A DNA stretch of 64,000 nt from Sedimenticola selenatireducens DSM 17993 (GTDB taxonomy: Bacteria; Pseudomonadota; Gammaproteobacteria; Chromatiales; Chromatiaceae): assembly GCF_000428045.1 (NCBI RefSeq), contig NZ_ATZE01000003.1:122302-186301 (forward strand). Direction: 5' to 3'. Of the stretch, positions 30,183 to 40,433 are shown in pieces; positions within the stretch are counted from its first letter, which is position 1, and each line of letters opens with the position of its first letter. The notes beneath the pieces were generated by a model. The model did no database searches, was not told the DNA's origin, and worked only from the letters and a program-made list of their open reading frames with translations. The position numbers were made by a program, and so were the translations under genes.

Positions 30183-33100
30183 ATGGGCCAAGGCGCTTTG
30201 CCAACGAAGCAGGGACTATATGATCCCCGTAACGAACACGATGCCTGTGGCGTCGGTTTTGTCGCCAATATCAAGGGCCGCAAGAGCCGCAAGATTGTTG
30301 AGCAGGGGCTGGAGATACTGGAACGGCTGACGCACCGTGGTGCGGTTGGCGCGGATCCACGTGCCGGTGACGGTGCCGGGATACTAATTCAGATACCTGA
30401 TGCCTTTTTCCGGGAACTGCTGGATTTTGACCTGCCGGAACCGGGCGAGTATGCGGTTGGCATGCTGTTTCTACCTCGTGATGAGGCTGCCAGGGCGCGA
30501 GCCGAAGGTACGGTAAGCCGTTTCGTCGAGGACGAGGGACAGAGCATTATCGGCTGGCGTGATGTTCCAGTGGATAACCAGGGACTTGGCTATAGTGTAA
30601 AACCGACCGAACCTCATATAAAACAAGTGTTTATAGGCTGTGGCTCGAATTGTTCCGACCAGGCCGCGTTTGAACGCAAGCTCTTTGTCATTCGAAAACA
30701 GATTGAGAAGGTGATTCGAGAGAGCGGCCTGGAAAAGGGCGAGTCCTTTTATTTCACTTCCCTCTCCTCCCGCACCATTACCTACAAGGGCATGTTGCTG
30801 TCCGATCAGGTGGGTGAGTATTATCCGGACCTGAAGGACGGGCGCATGGTGTCGGCGCTGGCGCTGGTGCACCAGCGTTTCTCCACCAATACCTTCCCGA
30901 CCTGGGATTTGGCCCATCCGTTCCGGATGATCGCCCACAATGGCGAGATCAATACTTTACGCGGTAATGTCAACTGGATGGCGGCGCGCAAGCACTCCAT
31001 GGCCTCGGAGATCCTGGGGGACGACCTGGCCAAGGTGTGGCCGTTGATCCCGGAGGGGCAGTCCGACTCCGCGTCGTTCGACAACGCCCTGGAACTGCTG
31101 GTGCAGGGCGGTTATTCCCTGGCCCACGCCATGATGATGCTGATTCCGGAAGCCTGGTCGGGCAACCCGTTAATGGATGAATCCCGGCGCGCCTTCTATG
31201 AATACCACGCGGCCCTGATGGAGCCGTGGGACGGGCCGGCGGCGGTTGCCTTTACCGATGGACGGCAGATTGGCGCGACCCTGGATCGCAATGGCCTGCG
31301 CCCCGCCCGTTACCTGATCACCGACGATGATATGGTGATGATGGCCTCGGAGATGGGTGTCCTGGATATCCCGGAAGCGCGCATTATCAAGAAATGGCGC
31401 CTGCAGCCGGGCAAAATGTTCCTCATCGACCTGGAAGAGGGGCGCATTATCGACGATGCCGAGATCAAGGAGCAGCTCTCTGCTGAACATCCCTACCAGG
31501 ATTGGCTGGATCAGACCCAGATCCACCTGGATCATCTGCCGGAAGTGGTGGGTGCCATGTCACCGGACCCAGAGACCCTGCTGGACAGCCAGCAGGCCTT
31601 TGGCTACACCCAGGAAGACATCAAATTCCTGCTGACGCCGATGGTGTTGACCGGCCAGGAGGCGACCGGCTCCATGGGGGCGGATAATCCGCCATCGGTG
31701 CTTTCCAATCGGCCAAGGCACCTGTCGACCTATTTCAAACAGAATTTCGCCCAGGTGACCAATCCGCCCATCGACCCGATCCGTGAAGAGATTGTGATGT
31801 CGCTGGTCTCGCTGATCGGCCCTCGCCCCAACCTGCTGGGCATTGGCCAGAGCAAACCGGCCATGCGGCTGGAGGTGCACCAGCCGATCCTGACCAACAG
31901 CGACCTGGAGCGGATTCGCAACATTGAAGATAATACGGGTGGTGCCTTCCGTACCCGCACCCTGAATATCTGTTTCAAGGCAGCCAAGGGTGCCTCGGGC
32001 CTGAAACTGGCGCTGGATGCACTGGGGCATGCCGCGGAAAAGGCCGTGCTGGAGGGGTACAACATCCTGATCCTTTCCGATCGCCGGGTCGATGCGGACA
32101 ATATTGCCATCCCGGCCCTGCTGGCGGTGTCGGCGGTGCATCACCATCTGATCCGCAAGGGTCTGCGTACCGAGTCGGGGCTGGTGGTTGAGACCGGCGC
32201 GGCGCTTGAGGTACACCATTTTGCCACCCTGGCAGGCTATGGCGCCGAGGCGATCAATCCCTACGTGGCATTTGATACCATCCAGTCCCTGCTGCCCTCG
32301 CTGCCGGAGCAGCCCTGTTTCCAGGACGCGCAGAAACGTTACATCAAGGCCACAGGCAAAGGCCTGAAGAAGGTCATGTCCAAGATGGGCATCTCCACCT
32401 ATCAGTCCTACTGTGGGGCGCAGATCTTTGATGCCGTGGGTCTTTCCAGCAGCTTTGTCGAGCAGTATTTCACCGGTACCTCCAGCATGATCGAAGGCGC
32501 CGGACTGGACGAAGTTGCGCAGGAGGCGTTGCGCCTGCATGCCAATGCCTACGGAAATAATCCGATCTATCGCAAGCATCTGGATGTGGGTGGCGACTAT
32601 GCCTACCGGCAACGAGGCGAAGAGCACGCCTGGACGCCGGACTCCATCGCCAAGGTCCAGCACGCCTCACGGGCTAACGACGCCAAGAGTTATGCGGAGT
32701 TTTCGCGCCTGATCAACGAACAGGACGAGCGTCTGCTGGCTTTCCGCGGGCTGTTTGATTTCAACTGGGCCAGTGAACCGGTCCCGCTGGACGAGGTTGA
32801 GCCGGCGAAGGAGATCGTCAAGCGTTTCGCCACCGGGGCAATGTCCTTCGGTTCGATCTCCTATGAGGCCCACTCCACCCTGGCGATGGCGATGAATGCC
32901 ATCGGCGGGAAATCCAATACGGGTGAAGGCGGGGAAGAGCCGAGCCGGTTCAATCCGCTGCCGGACGGGTCGGCCAATCCGCAACGCTCCGCTATCAAGC
33001 AGGTGGCCTCCGGTCGTTTCGGTGTCACCACCGAATACCTGGTTAACTCGGACGATATTCAGATCAAGATGGCACAGGGCGCCAAGCCGGGCGAAGGCGG

Positions 33101-34823
33101 TCAATTGCCGGGCCACAAGGTGAACGCCCAGATTGCCCGGGTGCGTCACTCCACGCCAGGCGTGGGGCTGATCTCGCCACCACCGCATCACGATATCTAT
33201 TCGATCGAGGATCTGGCGCAGCTGATCCACGACCTGAAGAATGTGCAGCCGAAATCCCGCATCTCGGTGAAGCTGGTTTCCGAGGTCGGTGTTGGTACCG
33301 TGGCCGCCGGCGTGTCCAAGGCTCATGCCGATCATGTCACCATCTCCGGTTTTGATGGTGGAACCGGCGCCTCGCCCCTTACCTCCATCAAACATGCCGG
33401 CTCCTCTTGGGAGATCGGTCTGGCGGAGACTCATCAGACCCTGGTGTTGAACAAGCTGCGTGGCCGTATCTCTGTCCAGGTGGACGGTGGCCTGCGGACA
33501 GGGCGTGACGTGGTGGTCGGTGCCCTGCTGGGCGCGGATGAGTTTGGGTTTGCCACCGCACCGCTGATTGTCGAGGGCTGTATCATGATGCGTAAATGTC
33601 ATCTGAATACCTGCCCGGTCGGCGTCGCAACCCAGGATCCGGAATTGCGCAAGCGCTTCACCGGCAAGCCGGAGCATGTGATCAACTATTTCTTCTTCGT
33701 TGCCGAAGAGGTACGCCAGTTGATGTCCAGGCTGGGTTTCCGCACGGTCAATGAAATGATCGGCCAGACCGATCGATTGGATACCCGTAAAGCGGTGACC
33801 CATTGGAAGGCCAAGGGTCTGGATTTCTCGCGCATTCTGGCCAAACCGGTGGCCGGGGAGGGCGTGGCGATCTGTAATACCGAGACCCAGGACCACGGGC
33901 TGGACAAGGCGGTCGATCATCAGTTGATCGAGATGGCCCGGCCGGCTCTGGAACAGGGTGAGGCGGTCAAGATCGAGATCGATATCCACAACTACAACCG
34001 CACCTTCGGCACCATGCTGTCGGGTCGGGTTGCAGAGAAATATGGTCATGCGGGCCTGCCGGACGACAGCATCTACATCAAGGCCAAGGGTACGGCAGGG
34101 CAGTCTCTGGGCGCCTGGCTGGCGAAGGGTGTGACCATCGAGTTGGCGGGTGAAGGTAATGACTACGTCGGCAAGGGGTTGTCGGGCGGACGCATCGTGG
34201 TCTACCCGCCGGCAGAATCGGGTATCGACAAGGCGGAAGAGAACATTATCGTCGGCAATACCGTGCTCTATGGCGCCATTGAAGGCGAATGCTATTTCCG
34301 GGGTGTCGGTGGCGAGCGTTTCGCAGTGAGAAACTCCGGCGCGACAGCGGTGATTGAAGGAGTCGGCGACCACGGCTGTGAATACATGACCGGGGGCGTG
34401 GTAGTCTGCCTGGGCTCAACCGGAAGAAACTTTGCCGCCGGCATGTCGGGTGGCATCGCCTATGTGCTGGATGAGGACGGTACTTTTGAGCAGCGTTGTA
34501 ATCTCTCCATGGTCGATCTGGAGCCGATCAGGGATGAGGACGATGCCCTGGAGACACTGGATCACCAGGGTGGAGACCTGGAAACCAAGGGGCGTGTTGA
34601 TGTCAGTCACGATATGACCCGCTTCGATTCCATTCGTCTCAGGCAGCTGGTTCAGAACCATCTGCATTACACCAATAGCGCAGTTGCACAGAAGATTCTC
34701 GACAACTGGAGTGAGTATCTGCCGAAGTTCGTCAAGGTTATGCCGGTGGATTATCGTCGTGCCCTGCTTGAGATGCAGGTGGCGCAGGCGAGAAGTAATG
34801 AAGTTGTCAAGGGGGATCATTAA
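30183..34823 (+). CDS. gltB: Glutamate synthase (NADPH) large subunit
   Basis: A roughly 1546-aa enzyme forming two glutamates from glutamine and 2-oxoglutarate. The N-terminal class II glutaminase has its Cys at about residue 22 in HDACGVGFV, so a short propeptide is probably removed. The central domain, FMN-binding synthase domain ([25 protein letters not shown]), 3Fe-4S motif [13 protein letters not shown] and C-terminal GXGXG beta-helix domain follow. GAGG six bases before ATG 30183 favours that start over the in-frame ATG at 30171. Two bases separate it from gltD. Confidence 0.96.
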   Translation: MGQGALPTKQGLYDPRNEHDACGVGFVANIKGRKSRKIVEQGLEILERLTHRGAVGADPRAGDGAGILIQIPDAFFRELLDFDLPEPGEYAVGMLFLPRDEAARARAEGTVSRFVEDEGQSIIGWRDVPVDNQGLGYSVKPTEPHIKQVFIGCGSNCSDQAAFERKLFVIRKQIEKVIRESGLEKGESFYFTSLSSRTITYKGMLLSDQVGEYYPDLKDGRMVSALALVHQRFSTNTFPTWDLAHPFRMIAHNGEINTLRGNVNWMAARKHSMASEILGDDLAKVWPLIPEGQSDSASFDNALELLVQGGYSLAHAMMMLIPEAWSGNPLMDESRRAFYEYHAALMEPWDGPAAVAFTDGRQIGATLDRNGLRPARYLITDDDMVMMASEMGVLDIPEARIIKKWRLQPGKMFLIDLEEGRIIDDAEIKEQLSAEHPYQDWLDQTQIHLDHLPEVVGAMSPDPETLLDSQQAFGYTQEDIKFLLTPMVLTGQEATGSMGADNPPSVLSNRPRHLSTYFKQNFAQVTNPPIDPIREEIVMSLVSLIGPRPNLLGIGQSKPAMRLEVHQPILTNSDLERIRNIEDNTGGAFRTRTLNICFKAAKGASGLKLALDALGHAAEKAVLEGYNILILSDRRVDADNIAIPALLAVSAVHHHLIRKGLRTESGLVVETGAALEVHHFATLAGYGAEAINPYVAFDTIQSLLPSLPEQPCFQDAQKRYIKATGKGLKKVMSKMGISTYQSYCGAQIFDAVGLSSSFVEQYFTGTSSMIEGAGLDEVAQEALRLHANAYGNNPIYRKHLDVGGDYAYRQRGEEHAWTPDSIAKVQHASRANDAKSYAEFSRLINEQDERLLAFRGLFDFNWASEPVPLDEVEPAKEIVKRFATGAMSFGSISYEAHSTLAMAMNAIGGKSNTGEGGEEPSRFNPLPDGSANPQRSAIKQVASGRFGVTTEYLVNSDDIQIKMAQGAKPGEGGQLPGHKVNAQIARVRHSTPGVGLISPPPHHDIYSIEDLAQLIHDLKNVQPKSRISVKLVSEVGVGTVAAGVSKAHADHVTISGFDGGTGASPLTSIKHAGSSWEIGLAETHQTLVLNKLRGRISVQVDGGLRTGRDVVVGALLGADEFGFATAPLIVEGCIMMRKCHLNTCPVGVATQDPELRKRFTGKPEHVINYFFFVAEEVRQLMSRLGFRTVNEMIGQTDRLDTRKAVTHWKAKGLDFSRILAKPVAGEGVAICNTETQDHGLDKAVDHQLIEMARPALEQGEAVKIEIDIHNYNRTFGTMLSGRVAEKYGHAGLPDDSIYIKAKGTAGQSLGAWLAKGVTIELAGEGNDYVGKGLSGGRIVVYPPAESGIDKAEENIIVGNTVLYGAIEGECYFRGVGGERFAVRNSGATAVIEGVGDHGCEYMTGGVVVCLGSTGRNFAAGMSGGIAYVLDEDGTFEQRCNLSMVDLEPIRDEDDALETLDHQGGDLETKGRVDVSHDMTRFDSIRLRQLVQNHLHYTNSAVAQKILDNWSEYLPKFVKVMPVDYRRALLEMQVAQARSNEVVKGDH

Positions 34824-34825
34824 TC

Positions 34826-36277
34826 ATGGGCAAGCCAACAGGATTCAAGGAGTATCCGCGTCAGGATCGCAGCTATGCGCCGGTGGCCGACCGGCTGACT
34901 CATTTCAATGAGTTTACGATTGAACTGAGTAGTGACGAGCTCAGCATCCAGGGTGCACGTTGTATGGACTGCGGCATCCCGTTCTGCCACAAGGGCTGCC
35001 CGGTGGATAATATTATCCCCGACTGGAATGATCTGGTTTATCACAAGGACTGGAAATCGGCCATTGAAGTCCTGCACTCCACCAACAACTTTCCCGAGTT
35101 CACCGGACGCATCTGTCCCGCCCCCTGCCAGGAGGCGTGCACGCTCAATCTGACCGACGAGCCAGTGACCATCAAGAGTATCGAACTGGCGATTGTTGAG
35201 AAGGCGTGGGAAGAGGGCTGGATTCAACCGCAGATCGCCCGTCACAAGAGCGGAAAGCGGGTGGCCATCGTCGGCTCCGGACCGGCCGGTCTGGCCTGCG
35301 CACAACAGTTGGCAAGAGTGGGCCACTCGGTCTCGGTATTTGAGAAAGAGAACCGGATTGGCGGTCTGTTGCGCTACGGGATTCCCGATTTCAAATTGAA
35401 CAAGAAGGTGATCGACCGCCGAATGGGGCAGATGCAGGCGGAAGGCGTCAAGTTTCACGCCAACACGCACATCGGTATCGACATTTCCGCCAAGACCCTG
35501 GTGGACAAGTTTGACGCGGTGGTGCTGACCGGCGGTGCCGAGCAGCCACGGGACCTGCCGGTGCCTGGTCGTGAGCTGAACGGCGTCCACTTCGCCATGG
35601 ATTTTCTGCGCATGAACAGTCACAGGGTGCAGGGTGACGATGTAGGTGACGACTTTATCTCTGCCGCGGGCAAGCATGTGCTGGTGATCGGCGGTGGTGA
35701 TACCGGTTCCGACTGTATCGGCACCTCCAATCGCCAGGGCGCAGAAAGCGTCACCCAGATCGAGATCATGCCGCGACCGCCGGAGAAAGAGGACAAGCTG
35801 ACGGTCTGGCCCTACTGGCCGAACAAGATGCGCACCTCCAGCTCCCAGGAAGAGGGCTGTGAGCGCATGTGGAGTGTCGCTACCAAGGAGTTTATCGATG
35901 ACGGAAAAGGCAATGTAAAGGCCGTTCGCTGCATCAAGGTGGAGTGGCAGCAGGCCGAGCCGGGTGGTTGGAAAATGACCGAGGTGGCCGGTTCCGAATT
36001 TGAGCTGAAGGCCGACCTGGTGACCCTGGCCATGGGATTTGTGCACCCGGTGCATGAGGGCATGTTGAATGAGCTGGGGGTGGATCTGGATGACCGTGGC
36101 AACGTCAAGGGAGAGACCGAAGGGGTTGAGGCGTATCGCACCTCCATCGGTGGGGTTTTTTCCGCAGGCGATATGCGCCGCGGGCAATCCCTGGTGGTGT
36201 GGGCCATTCGTGAGGGCCGCCAGTGTGCCCGTGCCGTGGATGAATACCTGATGGGGGGTTCGGAACTGCCGCGCTAG
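34826..36277 (+). CDS. gltD: Glutamate synthase (NADPH) small subunit
   Basis: A 483-aa FAD/NADPH-dependent electron-input subunit of glutamate synthase. The N-terminal 4Fe-4S ligands lie in [17 protein letters not shown] and [12 protein letters not shown]. The FAD motif [17 protein letters not shown] and the NADPH motif [16 protein letters not shown] are intact, and the C-terminal FAD segment [20 protein letters not shown] is present. It forms the GOGAT complex with the upstream gltB product, and a strong terminator ends the operon. Confidence 0.96.
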   Translation: MGKPTGFKEYPRQDRSYAPVADRLTHFNEFTIELSSDELSIQGARCMDCGIPFCHKGCPVDNIIPDWNDLVYHKDWKSAIEVLHSTNNFPEFTGRICPAPCQEACTLNLTDEPVTIKSIELAIVEKAWEEGWIQPQIARHKSGKRVAIVGSGPAGLACAQQLARVGHSVSVFEKENRIGGLLRYGIPDFKLNKKVIDRRMGQMQAEGVKFHANTHIGIDISAKTLVDKFDAVVLTGGAEQPRDLPVPGRELNGVHFAMDFLRMNSHRVQGDDVGDDFISAAGKHVLVIGGGDTGSDCIGTSNRQGAESVTQIEIMPRPPEKEDKLTVWPYWPNKMRTSSSQEEGCERMWSVATKEFIDDGKGNVKAVRCIKVEWQQAEPGGWKMTEVAGSEFELKADLVTLAMGFVHPVHEGMLNELGVDLDDRGNVKGETEGVEAYRTSIGGVFSAGDMRRGQSLVVWAIREGRQCARAVDEYLMGGSELPR

Positions 36278-36301
36278 CCAGTTATCGCCGGAGGCGATTG
36301 G

Positions 36302-36341
36302 AAAAAAGGGCAATGGCCGCTAAGGCCATCGCCCTTTTTTT
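36302..36341 (+). terminator. Intrinsic terminator after gltD
   Basis: AAAAAAGGGC (36302-36311) pairs with GCCCTTTTTT (36331-36340), with one A-C mismatch and then ATGGCC/GGCCAT around a GCTAA loop. A T-run follows. Confidence 0.93.
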
Positions 36342-36622
36342 GTGTCTGTCGCACTGGCGGTGTAAAGGGTGTGCCGTATCTGGTTTGTCCCTGACCGGTA
36401 TTCCCCCAGTTCCGGTACCAATTAGTACGGGGTGTGTTTTGCATTATCGGCAACCGGGAGGCGGTCGAGGTTGTTTGGGCATCCGCATTCTGCGGGTGTG
36501 AATAAATTCTTGTTGATATCGCTATTACGAATCGTTAACATTCGCATATCATAATTTCCAGTGGCACTCTTCGCCGACTCCGCTGGAGTGTCGATGAATG
36601 GCGCATGCGTCAACGAGGTGGT
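36342..36622. other. Noncoding gap before the iron-uptake operon
   Basis: About 280 bases between the gltD terminator and the FTR1 operon. The AT-rich part 36500-36570 is the probable promoter region and includes the candidate Fur-like site annotated separately. Nothing else was recognised. Confidence 0.4.
36524..36548. promoter_or_regulatory. Candidate Fur-like operator upstream of the FTR1 operon
   Basis: An AT-rich imperfect inverted repeat, CGAAT (36528-36532) with ATTCG (36540-36544), matches about 10 of 19 positions of the Fur consensus. Read on the minus strand it contains ATGCGAATG, also present upstream of the P19 gene. Regulation by Fur is inference from this weak match and the iron-uptake genes it precedes. 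Confidence 0.3.
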
Positions 36623-37033
36623 ATGAAAAACGCTTTTCTTTCTCTGTGGATTTTACTGTTGCCTGCTATCGGCTGGGCTGACCAGCTTCCAGGTTGGTCG
36701 GGCGTGGCCGAGGAGGTAGTACGGCATATCGATATGGCCGAGCAATCCTATTTGGCTGGCGACGTCAAACAGGCCAAGCGCTCAGTTGTAAGCGCTTACT
36801 TCGGCGTTTTTGAAGAACGCAAGATGGAAGCGGCGATGCGCATGGAGTTGGGGGCCAGGCATACCTATCAGGTAGAGCGGCAGTTTGGTGATCTGCGCAA
36901 GGCGATCCAGAAGGGGCTGGATGGCGCGGAGGTGAGTGCCATTGCTGATTCGATACGGGTGGCGATGCGGCGGGATGCGGCAATATTGGACCAGGCCGGT
37001 ATCCCCCTGGAAGTGTTCAGGGTGAATCAATGA
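36623..37033 (+). CDS. Small periplasmic protein homologous to the FTR1 N-terminal domain
   Basis: A 136-aa protein with a cleavable signal peptide (MKNAFLSLWILLLPAIGWA). The mature part carries AYFGVFEERKMEAAMRME, which aligns by eye with LYFDIFEGSGMEAAIGMW in the N-terminal periplasmic domain of the permease encoded next to it. It is thus a stand-alone paralogue of that domain. It occupies the position where related FTR1 operons encode a periplasmic cupredoxin or similar partner. The Glu-rich helical motif could bind iron or dock on the permease; that is inference. ATG 36623 has GAGGTGG upstream; the stop overlaps the permease start (ATGA). Confidence 0.75.
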   Translation: MKNAFLSLWILLLPAIGWADQLPGWSGVAEEVVRHIDMAEQSYLAGDVKQAKRSVVSAYFGVFEERKMEAAMRMELGARHTYQVERQFGDLRKAIQKGLDGAEVSAIADSIRVAMRRDAAILDQAGIPLEVFRVNQ

Positions 37034-38214
37034 CTATCCGTTGGCTGCTGCTCCTGCTGCTCATTCCGTCAGCCTGCTTCGGGGCTGAAGGGACACCGGA
37101 TTTTCGTGCCGTGGTGACCGAGTTGTCCCGCCAGGGGGATCAGTTCGTGGCTGCTTATCTCCCGGAGAAAGGCATGGATACGGCGGATGCCGTGTCCGGG
37201 CTCTATTTCGATATCTTTGAGGGAAGCGGCATGGAGGCGGCCATCGGCATGTGGGACCCGGCGTTGAAAAGTGAACTGGAGTCCCGTTTCGGCAAGGTCA
37301 TCGGGCTGGCCTCCCGTGAACGCGCCGCTGATGAAGTACGGGTGGCCTGGCAGGAGTTGCGGACCCATCTGCAACAGGTTGCCGATGCCCAGAAGCCGGC
37401 AGAAGACGGTTTTTGGGGTCTGCTGGTGCAGGCGTTCCTGATCCTGTTGCGTGAGGGGTTTGAGGCGATGCTGGTCATCACCGCACTGGTGGCCTACCTG
37501 CGCCGACAGGGGGCTGTGGATCAGGTTCGTGTGGTCTATCACGGCACAGCCTGGGCGCTATTCGCCAGTCTGGTGACCGCCTGGCTGTTTGGTGTGGTGC
37601 TACAGATATCCGGCGCCGGCCGTGAGGCCCTGGAAGGGGTGACCATGCTGCTGGCCTCGGCGGTACTGTTCTACGTCAGCTATTGGCTGATCTCGAAGAG
37701 CGAGGCGGCCCGCTGGCAGGCCTTTATCCATGCGCAGATCAACAGTGCCCTGTCGAAGGGCAGTACCTTTGCGCTTGGCTTGGCCGCCTTCCTGGCGGTC
37801 TATCGTGAAGGTGCCGAGACAGTACTGTTCTACCAGGCCCTGAACGGTCAGGCGAATGGTCAGTGGTGGCCACTGCTGATCGGGTTTGCACTGGCCCTGG
37901 GAGCTCTGCTGCTGCTCTACCGGCTGATGCAGGCGGCCTCATTCCGGCTGCCGATCGGGCTGTTTTTCACCCTGACCGCCGTGCTGCTCTACTATCTCGC
38001 CATCACCTTTGCCGGCAATGGCGTACTGGAGCTGCAAGAGGCCGGCTGGCTGGGGATTACCCCGATTGATGGGTTCGCCAGGATCAGTTGGCTGGGTCTT
38101 TATCCTACCCTGGAGACCCTGACCGCCCAGCTCTTGCTGATCATTCCGCTACCCCTGGCTATCGCCTGGTGGTGGCATCGGCGTCGATCTGCACCGGCGG
38201 GGGCCGGGTCGTGA
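37030..38214 (+). CDS. FTR1-family high-affinity iron permease
   Basis: A 394-aa inner-membrane permease of the Ftr1/EfeU/FtrC family. A signal sequence is followed by a periplasmic helical domain (residues about 20-125) and then seven membrane helices. The two iron-binding REGxE motifs are intact: LREGFEAML at about residues 138-146 and YREGAETVLF at about 258-267. The N-terminal domain repeats the motif of the upstream small protein. The product should import ferric iron after periplasmic oxidation of Fe2+, or iron handed over by P19. The stop overlaps the GTG start of the polyferredoxin gene. Confidence 0.93.
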   Translation: MTIRWLLLLLLIPSACFGAEGTPDFRAVVTELSRQGDQFVAAYLPEKGMDTADAVSGLYFDIFEGSGMEAAIGMWDPALKSELESRFGKVIGLASRERAADEVRVAWQELRTHLQQVADAQKPAEDGFWGLLVQAFLILLREGFEAMLVITALVAYLRRQGAVDQVRVVYHGTAWALFASLVTAWLFGVVLQISGAGREALEGVTMLLASAVLFYVSYWLISKSEAARWQAFIHAQINSALSKGSTFALGLAAFLAVYREGAETVLFYQALNGQANGQWWPLLIGFALALGALLLLYRLMQAASFRLPIGLFFTLTAVLLYYLAITFAGNGVLELQEAGWLGITPIDGFARISWLGLYPTLETLTAQLLLIIPLPLAIAWWWHRRRSAPAGAGS

Positions 38215-39671
38215 ATGCACCTGCGCAGCAGAAACTGACCGGGAGCCTGGCCGCTGAACAGTTGGCGTCCCTGCCGATACGGATTCCGGGAACCGTGGAT
38301 GCCCGTATCGCCGGGCCGGTGGAGGCGTTTTTCGTGCGCCAGCGTGATCGGTTGGTGTGGTTGCATGCCGGTATGTTTCTGTTTTTCCTCGCCGTCATCT
38401 TCCTGCCGCTGTTTCTCCCGGAAGCCGCGGAAAACGCTACCCCGCTGAACGACTTCACCCGCTTCGCCAATTACGCCATGTGGGGTCTCTGGTTTCCGCT
38501 CGTGTTCATATCGGTGATTTTTACCGGGCGCAGCTGGTGTGGCATCTTCTGTCCCATGGGGGCGGCCTCCGAATGGGCCAACAAAAAGGGTCTGCAACGA
38601 CCGATCCCGGCCTGGGTGCGCTGGGAAGGCACGCCAATAATCAGTTTCCTGCTGATCACCCTGCTGGGCCAGACGGTGGGTGTACGGGATCACCCGGAGG
38701 CAGTGGCCGAGGTGTTTGGCGGCACCCTGCTGCTGGCGATACTGCTGGGGTTTGTCTATGGCCGGAACAAGCGGGCCTGGTGTCGCCACATGTGCCCGAT
38801 CGGCCTGCTGCTGGGCGTCTTCTCCCGCATCGGTGCGGTGCAGTTTGCCCCCAAGCGGAAGAAGCCCGGCGGAGACCGCTTCACCGAGAAGGGTGTCTGC
38901 CCGACCATGATCGATATCCCGCGCAAGGAGGAGTCGCGCCACTGCATCGAATGTTTCCGCTGCGTCAATCCCCACTCCCGCGGCGGGCTCTACCTGCGAT
39001 TACGGCCGCCGGGTGAGGAGATTGCCCAGATTCGCCGACATCATCCCAACCCCTACGAGGTGGTCTTCTTGTTCATGGGGACTGGGATCGCCCTGGGCGG
39101 TTTTCTATGGCTGGTGCTGCCCCAGTACCAGCAGCTGCGCCAGGCGGTGGGTAGCTGGTTCATTGGACATGGATGGTACTGGATTGGCGAGTCGGGCCCC
39201 TGGTGGCTGATGAGTGTGCACCCGGAGCGGCGCGAGGTGTTCAACTGGCTCGATTTTTCCATGATCGTCGGTTTCATGCTGGCGGTGATGCTGCTGCTCA
39301 GCCTGGTGTTGTCCCTGACCACCGGCTTGTCGGCCTGGCTGGCGGGTCGCCTGGGGGCTGGCCGTGGATTGGTGGAGCGCTTTGTCGAGCTGGGTTACCA
39401 GTATGCACCGGTGGCCATGGTCTCGCTGGTGTTGGGTTTGGGCGGTGAGCTGTTTGCCCCGCTCATCACACTGGGTCTGTCCGATGCCATGGTTGGCTTG
39501 CTGAAGGGGGGGCTGTTCTGCCTTGGGTTACTCTGGAGCCTCTATCTGGGACGGCAGATCCTGCTCAATCAGGGATTGTGCGGTGCCGGATTGTGGGTGC
39601 CGCTGTTGCCGGGAGTGACTGGTAGCATGCTGGTGGGGCTGGCCTGGTGGCCGGCCATATTTGGAATTTAG
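38211..39671 (+). CDS. Membrane polyferredoxin of the FTR1 iron-uptake operon (FtrD/NapH-like)
   Basis: A 486-aa multi-spanning Fe-S protein. Two CxxxCP motifs, WCGIFCPMG and WCRHMCPIG, resemble the NapH/YccM family, and a later cluster CIECFRCVNP with an upstream CP may bind a 4Fe-4S centre. Five or more hydrophobic segments flank them. In characterised FtrABCD-type systems the equivalent protein is thought to move electrons to re-reduce iron or partners during uptake. The start is GTG 38211, overlapping the permease stop (GTGA); the extended frame upstream to 38088 lies wholly within the permease gene. A terminator follows. Confidence 0.87.
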   Translation: MNAPAQQKLTGSLAAEQLASLPIRIPGTVDARIAGPVEAFFVRQRDRLVWLHAGMFLFFLAVIFLPLFLPEAAENATPLNDFTRFANYAMWGLWFPLVFISVIFTGRSWCGIFCPMGAASEWANKKGLQRPIPAWVRWEGTPIISFLLITLLGQTVGVRDHPEAVAEVFGGTLLLAILLGFVYGRNKRAWCRHMCPIGLLLGVFSRIGAVQFAPKRKKPGGDRFTEKGVCPTMIDIPRKEESRHCIECFRCVNPHSRGGLYLRLRPPGEEIAQIRRHHPNPYEVVFLFMGTGIALGGFLWLVLPQYQQLRQAVGSWFIGHGWYWIGESGPWWLMSVHPERREVFNWLDFSMIVGFMLAVMLLLSLVLSLTTGLSAWLAGRLGAGRGLVERFVELGYQYAPVAMVSLVLGLGGELFAPLITLGLSDAMVGLLKGGLFCLGLLWSLYLGRQILLNQGLCGAGLWVPLLPGVTGSMLVGLAWWPAIFGI

Positions 39672-39676
39672 TCTTG

Positions 39677-39710
39677 CCTCGCCGGGGAGGTCTCTGGCGG
39701 GGTTTTTTTT
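39677..39710 (+). terminator. Intrinsic terminator after the polyferredoxin gene
   Basis: CCTCGCC (39677-39683) pairs with GGCGGGG (39696-39702), including one G-T pair, followed by eight T. It separates the permease operon from the P19 gene. Confidence 0.85.
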
Positions 39711-39718
39711 GGCTCAAC

Positions 39719-39743
39719 AATGCGAATGAGTCGTATTAATAAT
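39719..39743. promoter_or_regulatory. Candidate Fur-like operator upstream of the P19 gene
   Basis: AATGCGAATGAGTCGTATT (39719-39737) followed by AATAAT resembles gammaproteobacterial Fur sites and shares ATGCGAATG with the site upstream of the permease operon. It ends about 14 bases before the P19 ATG, so binding would block initiation. This is a weak, by-eye match. Confidence 0.35.
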
Positions 39744-39756
39744 AGTGGAGTTCGAT

Positions 39757-40281
39757 ATGAAACGAAATGCATTGAGTCTGGCCCTGGCGGGCCTGTTGGG
39801 GAGTGGAATGGTTATCGCCGGCGAGCAGCCGATCGGTGATCCGGTGGAACTGAACGGCATGGAGGTCGCGGCGGTCTACCTGCAGCCGACCATGATGGAG
39901 CCGATGCTGCCCGGCATGGACAAGGCCGATATCCACCTGGAGGCAGATATACACGCCATTAAGGGCAACCAGAACGGCTTTGGTGAGGGGGAATGGATAC
40001 CCTACCTGGACATCAGCTACACCATCACCCAGCAGGGTGGTGACTGGTCCACGACCGGCAGTTTCATGCCCATGGTGGCCTCCGACGGCCCCCACTATGC
40101 GGATAACATCAAGCTGAACGGTCCCGGCAAGTACCACCTCAAGTACCACATCAAGCCACCGGCCTATAATGGGTTCTATCGGCATACCGACAAGGAGACC
40201 GGTGTCGGTGCCTGGTGGGCACCGTTTGATCTGGAGTGGGATTTCACCTTTGTCGGGGTGGGCAAGAAAGGCGATTACTGA
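39757..40281 (+). CDS. P19-type periplasmic iron/copper-binding protein
   Basis: A 174-aa periplasmic protein of the P19/Tp34/FetP/FtrA family. Signal peptide [22 protein letters not shown]. Metal-site residues typical of the family are visible: Met and Glu in [16 protein letters not shown], His and Glu in [11 protein letters not shown], and [20 protein letters not shown]. It binds Cu and Fe and works with FTR1-type permeases in ferrous iron uptake. ATG 39757, preceded by GTGGAG, is preferred over the GTG at 39745. It lies after the permease operon terminator and so probably has its own promoter. Confidence 0.93.
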   Translation: MKRNALSLALAGLLGSGMVIAGEQPIGDPVELNGMEVAAVYLQPTMMEPMLPGMDKADIHLEADIHAIKGNQNGFGEGEWIPYLDISYTITQQGGDWSTTGSFMPMVASDGPHYADNIKLNGPGKYHLKYHIKPPAYNGFYRHTDKETGVGAWWAPFDLEWDFTFVGVGKKGDY

Positions 40282-40313
40282 GGGGTTGCCGTTGGCTTGA
40301 CCAGCCATGCGGA

Positions 40314-40352
40314 GACACACGGCGCCATGGATTGCCATTGGCGCCGTGTGTC
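40314..40352. terminator. Strong hairpin after the P19 gene
   Basis: A perfect 14-bp stem, GACACACGGCGCCA (40314-40327) with TGGCGCCGTGTGTC (40339-40352). No T-run follows on either side, so it may be a Rho-independent terminator of weak type or a processing/stabilising hairpin between the P19 gene and hemE. Confidence 0.55.
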
Positions 40353-40433
40353 ATTGGCTATTTAGGTGTAAACTCGCCCTCTCACCGGCAACAGAGGCCG
40401 GTGGTCTCTTGGTGTCAACAAAGGAAACGCGCT

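Noticed and set aside
32667-34373. Long antisense frame (568 codons) inside gltB
   Set aside because: Mirror of a high-GC coding frame; every conserved gltB motif lies on the + strand here.
34820-36313. Long antisense frame (497 codons) covering gltD
   Set aside because: GltD motifs are unambiguous on the + strand; long antisense frames are expected at this GC content.
38088-38210. Upstream extension of the polyferredoxin frame
   Set aside because: Lies wholly inside the permease gene; GTG 38211 with GTGA overlap is a better start.
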